Origin: an uncultured Bacteroidia bacterium
GTDB taxonomy: Bacteria > Bacteroidota > Bacteroidia > Bacteroidales > Prolixibacteraceae
DNA length: 35,059 bases
Direction: 5' to 3'
NCBI GenBank assembly: GCA_903897145.1
Contig: CAIUAN010000025.1
Location: forward strand, 1-35,059
Part shown: positions 17,255 through 25,714 of the stretch, one piece after another
Layout of the letters: the number at the start of each line of letters is the position of its first letter
How positions within the stretch are numbered: the first letter of the stretch is position 1
The notes under the pieces: generated by a model
What the model was told of the DNA's origin: nothing
What the model saw: only the letters and a program-made list of their open reading frames with translations
Database searches by the model: none
Position numbers and translations under genes: made by a program

Positions 17255-17938
17255 ATGAGCACGAACAACAATGAATTCCATAAGTATGCCACAAAACATT
17301 TAGGCATCAGCAGTCTGAACTTATATAAATATGAATCGATCTATGCCAATGCCTATATTTCACCTACAATCATCGAGGAAAGGCAGTTAAACGTTGCGCA
17401 GATGGATGTATTCTCGCGCCTGATGATGGATCGCATCATCTTCTTAGGTATTGCTATTGATGATTATGTCGCTAATATTATCCAAGCTCAGTTACTATTC
17501 TTGGAATCGGCTGATCCTGGCAAAGATATTCAGATCTATTTTAACTCTCCTGGGGGCTCTGTGCATGCAGGTTTAGGTATATATGATACGATGCAATATA
17601 TCAATTGTGATGTTGCTACAATTTGTACAGGAATGGCAGCTTCTATGGCAGCAGTGCTTATGACTGCAGGTACGACAGGTAAGCGCTCCGCTTTAAAACA
17701 TTCTCGAATTATGATTCATCAACCAATGGGTGGTGCCCAAGGGCAGGCGTCAGATATTCAGATTGTTGCGAATGAAATTGCGAAATTAAAAACAGAGTTG
17801 TATCAAATTATTGCAACCCATTCTGGTCAACCCATTGAAAAAGTAGAACTAGACTCAGACCGTGACTATTGGATGACTTCTCAGGAAGCCAAAGATTACG
17901 GAATGATTGACGATATCCTTGTGCGGACTAAGAAATAA
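17255..17938 (+). CDS. clpP: ATP-dependent Clp protease proteolytic subunit ClpP
   Basis: A 227-residue serine peptidase that forms the 14-mer degradation chamber. Catalytic triad visible as Ser130 in TGMAASMAA, His155 in RIMIHQP and Asp204 in SDRDYWM; the oxyanion/handle region NSPGGSVHAGLGIYDTM is intact. The N-terminus is longer than in Escherichia coli, as usual in this phylum, and includes a probable propeptide. I chose ATG 17255 over an in-frame TTG at 17249. The gene lies 42 bases before clpX and so forms the ClpXP module. It is preceded by a strong hairpin that may uncouple it from tig. Confidence 0.96.
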   Translation: MSTNNNEFHKYATKHLGISSLNLYKYESIYANAYISPTIIEERQLNVAQMDVFSRLMMDRIIFLGIAIDDYVANIIQAQLLFLESADPGKDIQIYFNSPGGSVHAGLGIYDTMQYINCDVATICTGMAASMAAVLMTAGTTGKRSALKHSRIMIHQPMGGAQGQASDIQIVANEIAKLKTELYQIIATHSGQPIEKVELDSDRDYWMTSQEAKDYGMIDDILVRTKK

Positions 17939-17980
17939 TTCGCAAAAGACTTTCGACGCATTTAATCTTTAAATTGCAGA

Positions 17981-19204
17981 ATGAAAAAAATGGATAAGTG
18001 TTCGTTTTGTGGTAGGGACAAGAAAGATGTTCGTATACTTATTGCTGGTATGGAAGGCCATATCTGCGAGAATTGTATCGATCAGGCTCATACCATAATC
18101 GATGAAGAGTTTAAGAAAAATAAGAACTTTGAACTGGCTGGCGTTGAACTAAAGAAACCCAAAGAGATCAAGGAGTTTTTAGATCAATATGTAATTGGAC
18201 AAGACGATGCGAAAAAAGTGTTGTCAGTAGCAGTTTACAACCATTATAAGCGACTTAATCAGTTCGTTGATGACGACGGTACGGAGATTGAGAAATCAAA
18301 TATTATCCTCGTCGGACCGACTGGAACTGGCAAAACATTGCTGGCTAAGACAATTGCAAAAATGTTACATGTCCCATTTACCATCGTTGATGCAACAGTA
18401 TTGACAGAGGCTGGATATGTGGGTGAAGATATTGAAAGTTTGTTAACACGTCTATTGCAGGCTGCTGACTATGATGTCGTTGCTGCTGAACGTGGGATCG
18501 TATTTATTGATGAGATTGATAAAATTGCACGAAAAGGGGACAACCCTTCCATCACGCGCGACGTCTCTGGCGAGGGTGTTCAACAAGGTCTGCTTAAGCT
18601 TCTGGAAGGATCAATCGTCAATGTGCCGCCTCAGGGTGGACGCAAACATCCAGAACAAAAAATGATACCTGTTGATACAAAAAATATTTTGTTTGTCTGC
18701 GGTGGCGCCTTTGAAGGCATTGAACGTAAAATTGGATTGCGACTGAATACTAAGGTGGTGGGTTATAAAGCTAGCTTAGAAAACGGACAAGTTGATCGTA
18801 ATAACCTGTTGCAATATGTGTCACCTCAAGATTTACGCTCTTTTGGACTTATTCCTGAGATTGTGGGTCGTTTGCCGGTGTTAACTTACCTAGATCATCT
18901 TGAAAGAGATGCACTGCGGAGAATCTTAACTGAGCCGAAAAATTCCATTATTAAGCAATATGAGAAACTGTTTAAAATGGATGGCATTCAAATAGCTTTT
19001 CAAGAAGAGACCTTGTATCTTATCGTGGATAAAGCTATTGAATTTAAGCTTGGTGCTCGGGGCCTAAGGGCTATTTGTGAAACGGTAATCATGGATGTGA
19101 TGTTTGAGATGCCTTCTGGCTCTAGCAAAGAGATCGTTATAACTCCAGAGTTTGCTGCCGAAAAGATTGATAAGCTTAGTGCAATTCGTTTGCAAGCAGG
19201 TTAA
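17981..19204 (+). CDS. clpX: ATP-dependent Clp protease ATP-binding subunit ClpX
   Basis: A 407-residue AAA+ unfoldase that delivers substrates to ClpP. The N-terminal zinc-binding domain has Cys7, Cys10, Cys29 and Cys32 (CSFC...CENC). Walker A GPTGTGKT is at residues 112-119, Walker B is in [10 protein letters not shown], the RKG pore-adjacent segment follows in [21 protein letters not shown], and the ClpP-docking IGF-type loop corresponds to [10 protein letters not shown]. Sensor 2 GARGLR is near the C-terminus. Length is family-typical. The transcript likely ends at the symmetric terminator 21 bases downstream. Confidence 0.97.
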   Translation: MKKMDKCSFCGRDKKDVRILIAGMEGHICENCIDQAHTIIDEEFKKNKNFELAGVELKKPKEIKEFLDQYVIGQDDAKKVLSVAVYNHYKRLNQFVDDDGTEIEKSNIILVGPTGTGKTLLAKTIAKMLHVPFTIVDATVLTEAGYVGEDIESLLTRLLQAADYDVVAAERGIVFIDEIDKIARKGDNPSITRDVSGEGVQQGLLKLLEGSIVNVPPQGGRKHPEQKMIPVDTKNILFVCGGAFEGIERKIGLRLNTKVVGYKASLENGQVDRNNLLQYVSPQDLRSFGLIPEIVGRLPVLTYLDHLERDALRRILTEPKNSIIKQYEKLFKMDGIQIAFQEETLYLIVDKAIEFKLGARGLRAICETVIMDVMFEMPSGSSKEIVITPEFAAEKIDKLSAIRLQAG

Positions 19205-19224
19205 TATTCTAAATATTGGTGATA

Positions 19225-19262
19225 AAAAAAGGTCGTTATGCATTTGCACAACGACCTTTTTT
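19225..19262. terminator. Bidirectional terminator between clpX and the KAS III-like gene
   Basis: AAAAAAGGTCGTT pairs with AACGACCTTTTTT; one A-C mismatch and an inner TGC/GCA stem close a four-base loop. It has T runs on both strands and lies between convergent genes, so it should stop both transcripts. Confidence 0.9.
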
Positions 19263-19279
19263 ATTCCGTTTTAGTTTGT

Positions 19280-20362
19280 TTAGTTGGGCATCTTATAGAC
19301 AATCGAATTTATTGTCATTCCTGCACCTACGGAGGCAAGAATTATTATATCCCCATTTTTAATCTCGTGCTCTTTCATCTTATCTTTAAGCACAAGATCA
19401 AGCAGGGTAGGGACAGTGGCAGTCGAAGAGTTGCCAAATCGCTGTATCGTCATCGGCATAATGCTTTTATCGCACTCTGCTTTTCCGTATAATTTGAATA
19501 CTCGACTTAAGATAGCCTCGTCCATTTTCTCATTTGCCTGATGAATAAGTACTTTGCTAATATCCTCTAGATTAAGACCCGCTTTGTCTAAGCTTTCCTT
19601 CACAACGCCAGGAACAGTGCTTAACGCATAGGAATAGACCTTTGAACCTAGCATCTTAAGATATTGATGATTTGTGGTTACATCTTTATTGACAGAGAAT
19701 CCCATATTTAGCATACCATGATCATCGTCAGATCTAAATGCATGCGATAAAATACCTATGGGCTCGTCACTCTCATATGCTTCTACGATCGCAGCTCCTG
19801 CACCATCAGAGAAAATCATACTGTCTCGATCGTAGGGATCAGCAACTCGCGATAACACATCTGCTCCAATTACAAGTCCACGTTTGAATGTTCCACTCGC
19901 AATATAGGCATTGGCAATGATCATCGCGTTTGTCCATCCAGGACAGCCAGCGATGACATCATTGGTTAAAACCTCGGGCTTAATGATGCCTAGTTTTGTC
20001 TTTACTCTGCTAGCCAATGCTGGACAGACATCGGTCTGAACAAGACCATATGTCATATCTCCAAAGTTATGAGCGACAAGAATAAATTCGATACTTTCCG
20101 GATCAATACCCGATGTTGCGAAGGCCTCGCGCGCTGCTAAGGTGGCAAGGTCACTAGTTACTTGGTCGCTTTCGGCATACCTACGCTCTTCAATGTTCGT
20201 GATCTCAAAGAATTTGCGAATGATTTCACTATTTGGAATTTCAAATTTTTTATTCGTCGCTGGATCATAAAATTCCGCATCTAAGAAAAAATCATTTGGA
20301 ATAACCTTTTTCGGTATGTAAGATCCAGTTCCAACAATAATGGTATAGATTTTCTTACTCAT
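19280..20362 (-). CDS. 3-oxoacyl-ACP synthase III (FabH-like) family protein
   Basis: A 360-residue thiolase-fold condensing enzyme. The catalytic triad is visible: Cys140 in IAGCPGWTNAM, His274 in VLIHQANEKM and Asn311 in QRFGNSSTATVP. The C-terminal GAGMTI.S.VY loop is intact. It is longer than typical FabH (about 320) because of an insert at residues about 25-50 that carries FYDPATNKKFEIPNSE. FabH proper uses acetyl-CoA and malonyl-ACP; this divergent branch could use other acyl primers, so I give no gene symbol. It is the last gene of a minus-strand run with lpxH nine bases upstream, which suggests a link to lipid or envelope synthesis. Confidence 0.85.
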   Translation of the reverse strand: MSKKIYTIIVGTGSYIPKKVIPNDFFLDAEFYDPATNKKFEIPNSEIIRKFFEITNIEERRYAESDQVTSDLATLAAREAFATSGIDPESIEFILVAHNFGDMTYGLVQTDVCPALASRVKTKLGIIKPEVLTNDVIAGCPGWTNAMIIANAYIASGTFKRGLVIGADVLSRVADPYDRDSMIFSDGAGAAIVEAYESDEPIGILSHAFRSDDDHGMLNMGFSVNKDVTTNHQYLKMLGSKVYSYALSTVPGVVKESLDKAGLNLEDISKVLIHQANEKMDEAILSRVFKLYGKAECDKSIMPMTIQRFGNSSTATVPTLLDLVLKDKMKEHEIKNGDIIILASVGAGMTINSIVYKMPN

Positions 20363-20371
20363 ATGGATTAT

Positions 20372-21142
20372 TTACTTATTCGTAAGTGATTCATTAGTAA
20401 TCTTTTCAAGTTTAAATGTGTGACCGTCATAAACGCCAAAGGTGCAAACTTTAAACCAATCTCCAAGGATAATTAATTTACTAGATTCCGAAAGATCAAA
20501 ATCAAGCACAATATGGCGATGCCCCATGACGAAGTAATCGAAATGAGTCTCCGCTAATCTTTTTTTAGCAAAAATAATCTGATGCTCTTTGTCTTCACCT
20601 AGGTAGCCAGGGCCCTCAATACCTTGATTGATTCGGCTGTTTTTAGAACAGTAATTGGCTAGCCGAATTCCTAGGTCGGGGTGTACTTTTGCAAATGACC
20701 ATTGCACGAAACTATTTTTGAAGAATCTGTTTAGGATTTGATATTTCCAATCTGTCTTTCCTAAATCGTCGCCATGAGCGAGAAAGAATTTTTTACCGAA
20801 AAGTTCAGTCTCTAAAGGTTCTCGGTGGATAATCATTCCCGTTTCACGCGGTAAATAATCAAATACCCAGATATCATGATTCCCAGTGAAAAAGTGCACC
20901 GGTATGCCGCTGTCGCATATCTCCGCAATTGCTCCTAATACACGAACAAAGCCTTGTGGTGCAACGGTTCGGTATTCAAACCAGAAATCGAAGATATCAC
21001 CAAGTAAATAAAGCTCAGCAGCATCTTTTTTTATTTCATGCAACCACTTCACAAAAATTAATTCCCTTTCGCGACCATATTTTAAAGCCGCAGCTCCAAG
21101 ATGCACGTCAGAAGCAAAATATATTTTCTTGGGTTGATTCAA
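20372..21142 (-). CDS. lpxH: UDP-2,3-diacylglucosamine diphosphatase LpxH
   Basis: A 256-residue calcineurin-like metallophosphoesterase that hydrolyses UDP-2,3-diacylglucosamine to lipid X in lipid A synthesis. The metal-binding blocks are all present in order: SDVHLG (residues 11-16), GDIFDFWFE, GNHD, FLAHGDD and GHRHI. The family-specific GDIFDFWFEYRT and the acyl-chain-binding lid between GNHD and HGDD support LpxH rather than a generic phosphoesterase. It is flanked closely by the KAS III-like gene (9 bases) and the thioredoxin-fold lipoprotein (46 bases). Confidence 0.92.
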   Translation of the reverse strand: MNQPKKIYFASDVHLGAAALKYGRERELIFVKWLHEIKKDAAELYLLGDIFDFWFEYRTVAPQGFVRVLGAIAEICDSGIPVHFFTGNHDIWVFDYLPRETGMIIHREPLETELFGKKFFLAHGDDLGKTDWKYQILNRFFKNSFVQWSFAKVHPDLGIRLANYCSKNSRINQGIEGPGYLGEDKEHQIIFAKKRLAETHFDYFVMGHRHIVLDFDLSESSKLIILGDWFKVCTFGVYDGHTFKLEKITNESLTNK

Positions 21143-21188
21143 AATTTAAGGAATATAGGTTAGCTTGATTAAAAGCTCGATTCTTGAT

Positions 21189-22334
21189 TTATTTCAATAG
21201 GTTACTTAAGGCTTGATTTATTGCTGGCCCTTTAAGATTTCGTGCTATAATATTCCCTTGTTTGTCTAATAAATAATTAAAGGGAAGCTCCTGTACATTG
21301 TAATTGGATACAGCTTGAAAACTTCCTTTCATATCACCTACATTGATGAAATTTAGCTTGTCGGCTGCAATTGCTTCCGTCCAAGCTGCTTTGTCGTCAT
21401 CAACACTAACCATGAAAATCTCAAACCCTCTGTTTTTAAATTTTTGATAAACTTCAGATAATACAGGATTCAAAATTCTTGATCCTCTGTCTTTTGCCGA
21501 CCAGAAATGAAGTAAGACATATTTTCCATGCAGCGACCATAGATCTCGCTTATGCCCATCGACATCGGGTAGGATAATATTTGGTGAGTTGACAGCATTG
21601 CTCTCTATCACATTGTTTAAATTCTTAGCTCTCTCCTCTTTAATAAATTGCAAGGTGTTATTGTATAAGGCCACAACTTGTTCGTTTTTTGGATAGACAG
21701 AAAATAGGGCAGATGCTGCAACTTTCATGGCTTGCATGTCATTTATAACATAGCTTGTCTCATTCCATTTTTGATACAAAGCATATACCGAAACCAATGA
21801 GAACGGATTATTTTTTACAAAAGCAGTAATGTAATCTGAATGCCTAGTGACTATTCGGTTGCAGCTTGTTTTTAAGGTTTCAGTGTTCGTGATGCTTCCG
21901 AGGTTCGTTTTTTGCGCCTCAATGAGCTTTTGCAAGGAGTCAAGTTGATTCTTTGCATGGTAAAAACGGTTGTCTAAATCACGTAAACTCTCTGAGCCTA
22001 TAGATCCTTTAACCCCATAGTCGCGTGTGAAATTACCATAGGATCCTGAAATAACCACCTGCTCTGTAGAGTCAACTAATAAGGTTATGAAACTCTTTTT
22101 GGAAAGCTTAAGAAGGTAAAATGTTGGTGTTGAGCAGTTTCCTTTTAGTTGAAACTCTCCTTGTGAGTTGAGTTTTACCGAATCAGAACCGGACTGACTG
22201 CTTAGCAGCAGCTTGCTTAGATAAACCGTCTTTCCTTCACCACCACTCAATTTGCCAGAAATGGTAAAGTTCGATTTCTTACCACATGACGCTAGCGAAA
22301 GCAGTAGAATGATAAAATAAATGATATTTCTCAT
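21189..22334 (-). CDS. Thioredoxin-fold (TlpA-like) lipoprotein lacking the CXXC motif
   Basis: A 381-residue lipoprotein: signal peptide with lipobox LASC (Cys17). The N-terminal part (about 20-125) resembles the DUF4369 beta domain (FTISGKLSGGEGKTVYLSKL). A helical middle region follows, then a C-terminal TlpA/AhpC thioredoxin fold (about 245-380). Where the redox motif should be (FWxxWCxxC) the protein reads HFWSAKDRGSR, placing Asp282 and Ser285 at the usual Cys positions; the cis-proline segment QELPFNYLLD is kept. It therefore cannot act as a dithiol oxidoreductase by the usual mechanism. First gene of the minus-strand run with lpxH; a promoter with both elements is visible upstream. 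Confidence 0.88.
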   Translation of the reverse strand: MRNIIYFIILLLSLASCGKKSNFTISGKLSGGEGKTVYLSKLLLSSQSGSDSVKLNSQGEFQLKGNCSTPTFYLLKLSKKSFITLLVDSTEQVVISGSYGNFTRDYGVKGSIGSESLRDLDNRFYHAKNQLDSLQKLIEAQKTNLGSITNTETLKTSCNRIVTRHSDYITAFVKNNPFSLVSVYALYQKWNETSYVINDMQAMKVAASALFSVYPKNEQVVALYNNTLQFIKEERAKNLNNVIESNAVNSPNIILPDVDGHKRDLWSLHGKYVLLHFWSAKDRGSRILNPVLSEVYQKFKNRGFEIFMVSVDDDKAAWTEAIAADKLNFINVGDMKGSFQAVSNYNVQELPFNYLLDKQGNIIARNLKGPAINQALSNLLK

Positions 22335-22412
22335 TGATAGTTTGGTGTTAATCTATTTTTCAATCTGTTTTTATTCGTGAAAAACAGTGCTTGATAGCTT
22401 CTAATCCAACAA

Positions 22413-22441
22413 CAAAAGTATAAAATCCTCGTTAATACCAA
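22413..22441 (-). promoter_or_regulatory. Promoter of the TlpA-like / lpxH / KAS III run
   Basis: On the minus strand TTGG (22441-22438) is followed after 17 bases by TACTTTTG (22420-22413), an exact TAnnTTTG. The expected transcript start is about 70 bases before the lipoprotein ATG. The rest of the 211-base divergent gap up to ribF shows only a weak TATTTTTA box at 22518-22525 on the plus strand. Confidence 0.65.
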
Positions 22442-22545
22442 TCAATTAGGGTAGTAATACTTCGATTTTGTCCTTCATTATATTCGATATTGGTCTTTTC
22501 GGTAGCTTTATTTTGACTATTTTTACACCCTGAAAATACGATGGC

Positions 22546-23484
22546 GTGCAGATTCATTACGATTTAAATAATTTTAAGGCCAATAAGGCTGTAGTTACTA
22601 TTGGAACGTTTGATGGTGTCCATTTAGGGCATCGTGAAGTTATAGCTGAACTTAAGCGTCTTAGTGCTCTAAATAAGGGAGAATCGGTAATTTTTACCTT
22701 TGATCCTCATCCACGAAAAGTGCTAGCACCTGATGAGACCTCCCTGCGCTTATTATCAACAACCCAGGAGAAAATTCGTTTAATGAATTCTCTCGATATT
22801 GATCATTTGGTAATTTTCCCTTTTACGCCAGAATTTTCTCGATTAACCTATGACGAATTTGTTTCTCAGATACTTGTTAGGCAGCTTGGGATGGCAAGTT
22901 TAGTGGTGGGATATGACCATCGATTCGGACAAGGTAGAAAGGGTGATTTTAATTCGTTACAAGAACTGTCGAATTCACTTGGCTTTAAAGTTGAACAACT
23001 TTCACAATTATCTGTTAATAATCAGACAGTGAGTTCTTCGAAAATACGGATGGCGCTTGAAGTTGGAGCAGTTAAATTGGCCAAGAATTACTTGGGCTAT
23101 AATTATACACTCACAGGCGAAGTTGTTGAAGGTCAGAAGCTTGGTCGCCAGCTAGGTTTTCCAACAGCCAATATCGATACGCATGATTCTACCAAGCAAG
23201 TGCCTCAAGATGGCGTTTATGCCGTCATGGTTGAGGTTGGGGAAGTCTTGCACCAAGGAATGGTAAATATTGGTGTTCGTCCTACTGTTAATTCAAATGC
23301 CGATCATAAGACTATTGAGGTTCATATCTTGGATTTTAACCAAGATATCTATCATACGGAGATCACACTGCATTTTGTCGATAAAATACGAGAAGAGCAG
23401 CGTTTTAATGGATTGGATCAATTGAAAGAGCAACTGCATCTAGATCAGTTGACAACTCAAAAGATCTTGTCATCTTATGCTTAG
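22546..23484 (+). CDS. ribF: Bifunctional riboflavin kinase / FAD synthetase RibF
   Basis: A 312-residue enzyme making FMN and then FAD. The N-terminal FAD synthetase domain has the nucleotidyltransferase motif TIGTFDGVHLGHREVI (residues about 18-33), a FDPHPRKVL block and the SSSKIR motif. The C-terminal riboflavin kinase domain has GQKLGRQLGFPTANI, DGVYAV, MVNIGVRPT and VEVHILDFNQDIY-type sequence (IEVHILDF). Start is GTG; the frame is fixed by conserved residues a few codons later, and the ATG five bases upstream is in another frame. ahcY follows after 42 bases. Confidence 0.96.
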   Translation: MQIHYDLNNFKANKAVVTIGTFDGVHLGHREVIAELKRLSALNKGESVIFTFDPHPRKVLAPDETSLRLLSTTQEKIRLMNSLDIDHLVIFPFTPEFSRLTYDEFVSQILVRQLGMASLVVGYDHRFGQGRKGDFNSLQELSNSLGFKVEQLSQLSVNNQTVSSSKIRMALEVGAVKLAKNYLGYNYTLTGEVVEGQKLGRQLGFPTANIDTHDSTKQVPQDGVYAVMVEVGEVLHQGMVNIGVRPTVNSNADHKTIEVHILDFNQDIYHTEITLHFVDKIREEQRFNGLDQLKEQLHLDQLTTQKILSSYA

Positions 23485-23526
23485 CTGCATTATAAAATAT
23501 TTTAATAATTAATAAATTATTTAAAC

Positions 23527-24933
23527 ATGAGTCAGATCGAAAATTTCAAGGTTAAAGACATCTCATTGGCGTCTTTTGGCCGCAAGGAGATTGGAATAGC
23601 AGAAAAAGAGATGCCTGGATTAATGGCGCTTCGTCAAAAATATGGAGCACAGAAACCTTTAAAAGGTTCTAGGATCATGGGATCATTGCACATGACTATC
23701 CAAACAGCTGTTTTGATCGAGACATTGGTCGAACTCGGAGCGAGTGTTAGATGGTGTAGTTGTAATATCTTCTCAACGCAAGATCATGCTGCTGCAGCAA
23801 TTGCGGCAGCTGGAATTCCAGTTTTTGCATGGAAAGGTGAGTCTCTTACCGAATATTGGTGGTGTACTGAACGTGCTCTTGATTTTGGCAATAACCTTGG
23901 ACCAACACTTCTCGTAGACGATGGCGGAGATGCAACCATGATGATGCACCGTGGTTATGAGGCGGAGAATAATTCAACAATACTGGATGAAGAGGTTAGC
24001 GCTGAAGATGAAATAGCTCTTAATACAATTCTTAAATCGGTGCTTAAAGCTGATGCCGGACGCTGGCACAGACAAGTAAAAGAGGTTAAAGGGGTATCGG
24101 AAGAGACTACAACTGGCGTGCATCGTCTTTATCAGATGGTGGAACAAGGTCGATTATTATTCCCTGCATTTAATGTGAATGACTCGGTGACGAAATCGAA
24201 ATTCGACAATCTTTATGGTTGTCGTGAGTCGTTAGCTGATGGAATAAAACGAGCTACTGACGTTATGATAGCTGGTAAAATTGCTGTAATCGCTGGTTAT
24301 GGCGATGTTGGAAAAGGTTGTGCTCACTCGATGAAATCTTATGGTGCCCGCGTTATTGTCACCGAAATAGATCCAATATGTGCTTTGCAAGCTGCGATGG
24401 AAGGGTACGAAGTGAAAACGATGGAAGAGGCAGTCCTCGAAGGAAACATTTTTGTAACCACCACGGGTAATCTTGATGTAATCACAGCCGAACATATGGC
24501 TAGCATGAAAGATCAGTCGATCGTTTGTAATATCGGCCATTTTGATAATGAGATTCAGGTTGCTCGTCTTGAGAAATGGGCTGGAATTGAGAAAATAAAT
24601 ATCAAACCACAAGTCGATAAATACCTTTATGCAGATGGTCACGCTATCTTCTTACTTGCCGAAGGTCGTTTAGTGAACCTTGGTTGTGCAACTGGGCATC
24701 CATCCTTTGTGATGAGTAGTTCGTTTACAAACCAAACCTTGGCTCAACTTGAATTATGGACTAAGAATTATGAGGTTGGTGTATACACCCTACCTAAGCA
24801 TTTAGATGAGGAAGTGGCCCGTTTGCACCTTGATCAACTTGGCGTTAAATTAACCATTCTTACGGCAAATCAAGCCGAATATCTGGGAATACCAACTAGC
24901 GGTCCCTATAAACCTGAGTATTATCGATACTAA
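23527..24933 (+). CDS. ahcY: Adenosylhomocysteinase (S-adenosylhomocysteine hydrolase)
   Basis: A 468-residue NAD-dependent enzyme splitting S-adenosylhomocysteine into adenosine and homocysteine, which relieves product inhibition of methyltransferases. The substrate domain has [17 protein letters not shown] and [13 protein letters not shown]. The Rossmann motif is [20 protein letters not shown]. The catalytic GVHRLYQM and [20 protein letters not shown] stretches are present, and the C-terminus ends PEYYRY, the tail that completes the neighbouring subunit's cofactor site. Length fits the long bacterial form with the roughly 40-residue insert. Followed by a strong bidirectional terminator. Confidence 0.97.
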   Translation: MSQIENFKVKDISLASFGRKEIGIAEKEMPGLMALRQKYGAQKPLKGSRIMGSLHMTIQTAVLIETLVELGASVRWCSCNIFSTQDHAAAAIAAAGIPVFAWKGESLTEYWWCTERALDFGNNLGPTLLVDDGGDATMMMHRGYEAENNSTILDEEVSAEDEIALNTILKSVLKADAGRWHRQVKEVKGVSEETTTGVHRLYQMVEQGRLLFPAFNVNDSVTKSKFDNLYGCRESLADGIKRATDVMIAGKIAVIAGYGDVGKGCAHSMKSYGARVIVTEIDPICALQAAMEGYEVKTMEEAVLEGNIFVTTTGNLDVITAEHMASMKDQSIVCNIGHFDNEIQVARLEKWAGIEKINIKPQVDKYLYADGHAIFLLAEGRLVNLGCATGHPSFVMSSSFTNQTLAQLELWTKNYEVGVYTLPKHLDEEVARLHLDQLGVKLTILTANQAEYLGIPTSGPYKPEYYRY

Positions 24934-24963
24934 AGTTTGGAATTATGATCGTTTCGATATAAT

Positions 24964-24996
24964 AAAAAAAGGAGGATTTAAAATTCTCCTTTTTTT
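24964..24996. terminator. Bidirectional terminator after ahcY
   Basis: AAAAAAAGGAGGATTT pairs with AAATTCTCCTTTTTTT (one G-U pair, one-base loop at 24980). T runs occur on both strands. It serves ahcY on the plus strand and the convergent lipoprotein gene on the minus strand. Confidence 0.9.
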
Positions 24997-25003
24997 TGTG
25001 TTA

Positions 25004-25486
25004 TTATCTTGTAACTGTTAGACTTTCAATGCCGGAAACAATATTGTACTGTTGTAAATAATGTGTTGCTGGACCTTTCACGGGCTGTCCGCCACCCATA
25101 AGATTGAACTTCGAGCCACATATTTGGCAGACTCCAAAGAAATCGCTAGCAAAAATCGTAAAGGGAGGGGTAACTAAGTTTTTTACTGGTTGCACTGTGA
25201 CAATACCAGAAAAGTCTTTTTCATAGGAACAACAGGCGTCAAATGCCACATATTGCATCAGGTCAGGATTGATACATACGACAATAATCCCTTTTACGCC
25301 TTGATTTTCAAAGACAATTGAATTTCCTGGAATTGTCAAGAAATTATAGTTAACAAGTGATATTCTAAAGTTAACTTTCACGGAGGGTAAGAATGAATTT
25401 TGATCCTTGGCACAACTTGCCATTAACAAGACTGTAATGACAAGTCTTGTAGTTAATAATTTGAGATGTTTTGTCAGTCGGACCAT
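25004..25486 (-). CDS. Rieske-like lipoprotein with cysteines replacing ligand histidines
   Basis: A 160-residue lipoprotein: basic N-terminus, hydrophobic stretch and lipobox LMASC (Cys25). The mature part aligns in pattern with the Rieske fold: a first ligand loop AFDACCSYEKD (Cys85, Cys86), then 33 residues, then CQICGSKFNLMGGGQPVKGP (Cys120, Cys123), which resembles the second Rieske loop CxxHGSxFDL...G..xxGPA. True Rieske proteins use CxH and CxxH. Here Tyr88 and Cys123 stand at the histidine positions, so a standard Rieske [2Fe-2S] centre is unlikely and a four-Cys site for zinc or iron is more plausible. It stands alone on the minus strand. Confidence 0.7.
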   Translation of the reverse strand: MVRLTKHLKLLTTRLVITVLLMASCAKDQNSFLPSVKVNFRISLVNYNFLTIPGNSIVFENQGVKGIIVVCINPDLMQYVAFDACCSYEKDFSGIVTVQPVKNLVTPPFTIFASDFFGVCQICGSKFNLMGGGQPVKGPATHYLQQYNIVSGIESLTVTR

Positions 25487-25505
25487 CTAGATGCATTCTA
25501 TTTCA

Positions 25506-25513
25506 CAAAGGTA
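25506..25513 (-). promoter_or_regulatory. Candidate -7 box for the Rieske-like lipoprotein
   Basis: TACCTTTG on the minus strand matches TAnnTTTG exactly, 20 bases before the start codon. No TTG is seen at the -33 distance. Confidence 0.45.
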
Positions 25514-25627
25514 ACATTCTGTTTTTATTTCTATTCATTTAAGCAGACTAAAGTCTCGGCTCTTTTAGATCTTATTATTTAGATTTTTTTTAACCACATG
25601 AATTACTCATTTCTTAAAGATTTTATT

Positions 25628-25635
25628 TAAATTTG
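25628..25635 (+). promoter_or_regulatory. Candidate -7 box for greA
   Basis: TAAATTTG matches TAnnTTTG exactly, 79 bases before the greA ATG. No clear -33 TTG. If used, transcription begins near 25642 and the RNA runs straight into the hairpin at 25653. Confidence 0.5.
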
Positions 25636-25652
25636 TACTTAGCTAAGATCGG

Positions 25653-25688
25653 GAAGAGTTCCGCATGTCGGAGTTCTTCTTGTTTTTT
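25653..25688 (+). terminator. Terminator-like hairpin in the greA leader
   Basis: GAAGAGTTCCG (25653-25663) pairs along all 11 positions with CGGAGTTCTTC (25669-25679), using two adjacent G-U wobbles, with loop CATGT. TTGTTTTTT follows directly. This has the full form of an intrinsic terminator, yet it lies between a candidate promoter and the greA start, with no plus-strand gene ahead of it since the ahcY terminator. On the minus strand there is no T run. Confidence 0.7.
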
Positions 25689-25714
25689 ACATTATCCAGA
25701 CTAATAAAATTTAG

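Noticed and set aside
24232-24642. A 136-codon open frame antisense to ahcY
   Set aside because: It lies wholly inside a strongly conserved gene, shows no recognisable domain and has low-complexity composition typical of a shadow frame.
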